Shown here piece by piece: positions 31,597 to 31,786 of a DNA stretch of 31,786 nt. The notes below the pieces were generated by a model. It worked only from the letters and a program-made list of their open reading frames with translations, was not told where the DNA came from and did not search any database. Both the position numbers and the translations under genes were made by a program. Every line of letters begins with the position of its first letter. The stretch's first letter is position 1. Source of the stretch: Lachnospiraceae bacterium (GTDB taxonomy: Bacteria; Bacillota_A; Clostridia; Lachnospirales; Lachnospiraceae); the NCBI GenBank assembly GCA_009911175.1, contig QXWX01000080.1:1-31786 (forward strand), in the 5' to 3' direction.

Positions 31597-31786
31597 ACCC
31601 GATTCCTCCTTTCTGCCCCCATCTTCGATTTATCATGGTCCGCTCTTTCATATTCCCTATCATAATCAGCATTACATACCACGGCCGCCTTCCACCCCAG
31701 ATCTTGTTATACTAGTACAACGAATAATAAGTATCTGGCTATATCGCGCAGGATGATTTTTCAGATACAAGGCAGATTTTCGACGG
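31597..31786. other. Upstream region of the NiaR-type gene
   Basis: An imperfect palindrome centred on TACTAGTA (about 31706-31723, TTGT...ACAA ends) lies upstream of the repressor and could be an autoregulatory operator or overlap its promoter. No gene is seen up to the window edge. Confidence 0.35.

Overview
The window looks like a chromosomal segment of a Gram-positive anaerobe of the class Clostridia, most likely a Lachnospiraceae-type gut bacterium. I base this on strong GGAGG ribosome binding sites, sigma-A promoters, Rho-independent terminators, lipoprotein signal peptides, gene content (YitT, MATE, 3H-domain NiaR-like repressor, YkuD L,D-transpeptidase) and an intergenic repeat whose accidental translation I remember from Lachnospiraceae genomes. 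Family names and residue comparisons are from memory; no search was run.

Layout. (1) 1-1809, minus strand: a serine-rich surface protein, cut by the window edge, with an SDAS(M/L) pentapeptide repeat tract. It is preceded by three tandem GEMM-I (cyclic dinucleotide) riboswitch aptamers. All three carry A at the position where the c-di-GMP class normally has G, the base known to discriminate c-di-GMP from 3',3'-cGAMP. (2) 2347-2979: a small serine recombinase. (3) 3183-20450, minus strand: a large catabolic locus in three or four transcription units. The main unit starts at a promoter at 14564-14591 and ends at a terminator at 3178-3219. It encodes an SDR, a ribose-type ABC importer (lipoprotein, ATPase, permease), a zinc alcohol dehydrogenase, two AA_synth (DUF1185) paralogues, an enamidase-like amidohydrolase, an isochorismatase-like hydrolase, two RraA-fold proteins and a D-2-hydroxyacid dehydrogenase. 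Upstream units encode a 2-(hydroxymethyl)glutarate/3-hydroxyisobutyrate-type dehydrogenase, a serine-dehydratase-like [Fe-S] dehydratase, a LarA-like protein, a GntR/FCD regulator and a third RraA-type aldolase. (4) 20624-22538: a VOC/glyoxalase protein and a MATE exporter. (5) 22730-29934, plus strand: an RCC1-repeat membrane protein, an OmpR-type response regulator, a sensor kinase, a lipoprotein and an L,D-transpeptidase with 48-bp repeats. (6) 30098-31596, minus strand: a YitT membrane protein and a NiaR-type (3H) repressor.

How it may work. The enamidase, the dehydrogenase and the dehydratase match three consecutive steps of nicotinate fermentation in Eubacterium barkeri (cyclic enamide to 2-formylglutarate to 2-(hydroxymethyl)glutarate to 2-methyleneglutarate). 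However, the molybdenum hydroxylase, ferredoxin-dependent 6-hydroxynicotinate reductase and B12 mutase of that pathway are absent. Other genes take their place: a sugar/nucleoside-type importer, AA_synth proteins, an amidohydrolase, RraA aldolases and a LarA homologue. I infer a related but probably undescribed route for a different nitrogen-containing cyclic or amide substrate, ending in hydroxy/oxo-acid cleavage to pyruvate-like products. The tandem riboswitch-adhesin unit and this catabolic locus are the two most interesting parts of the window.
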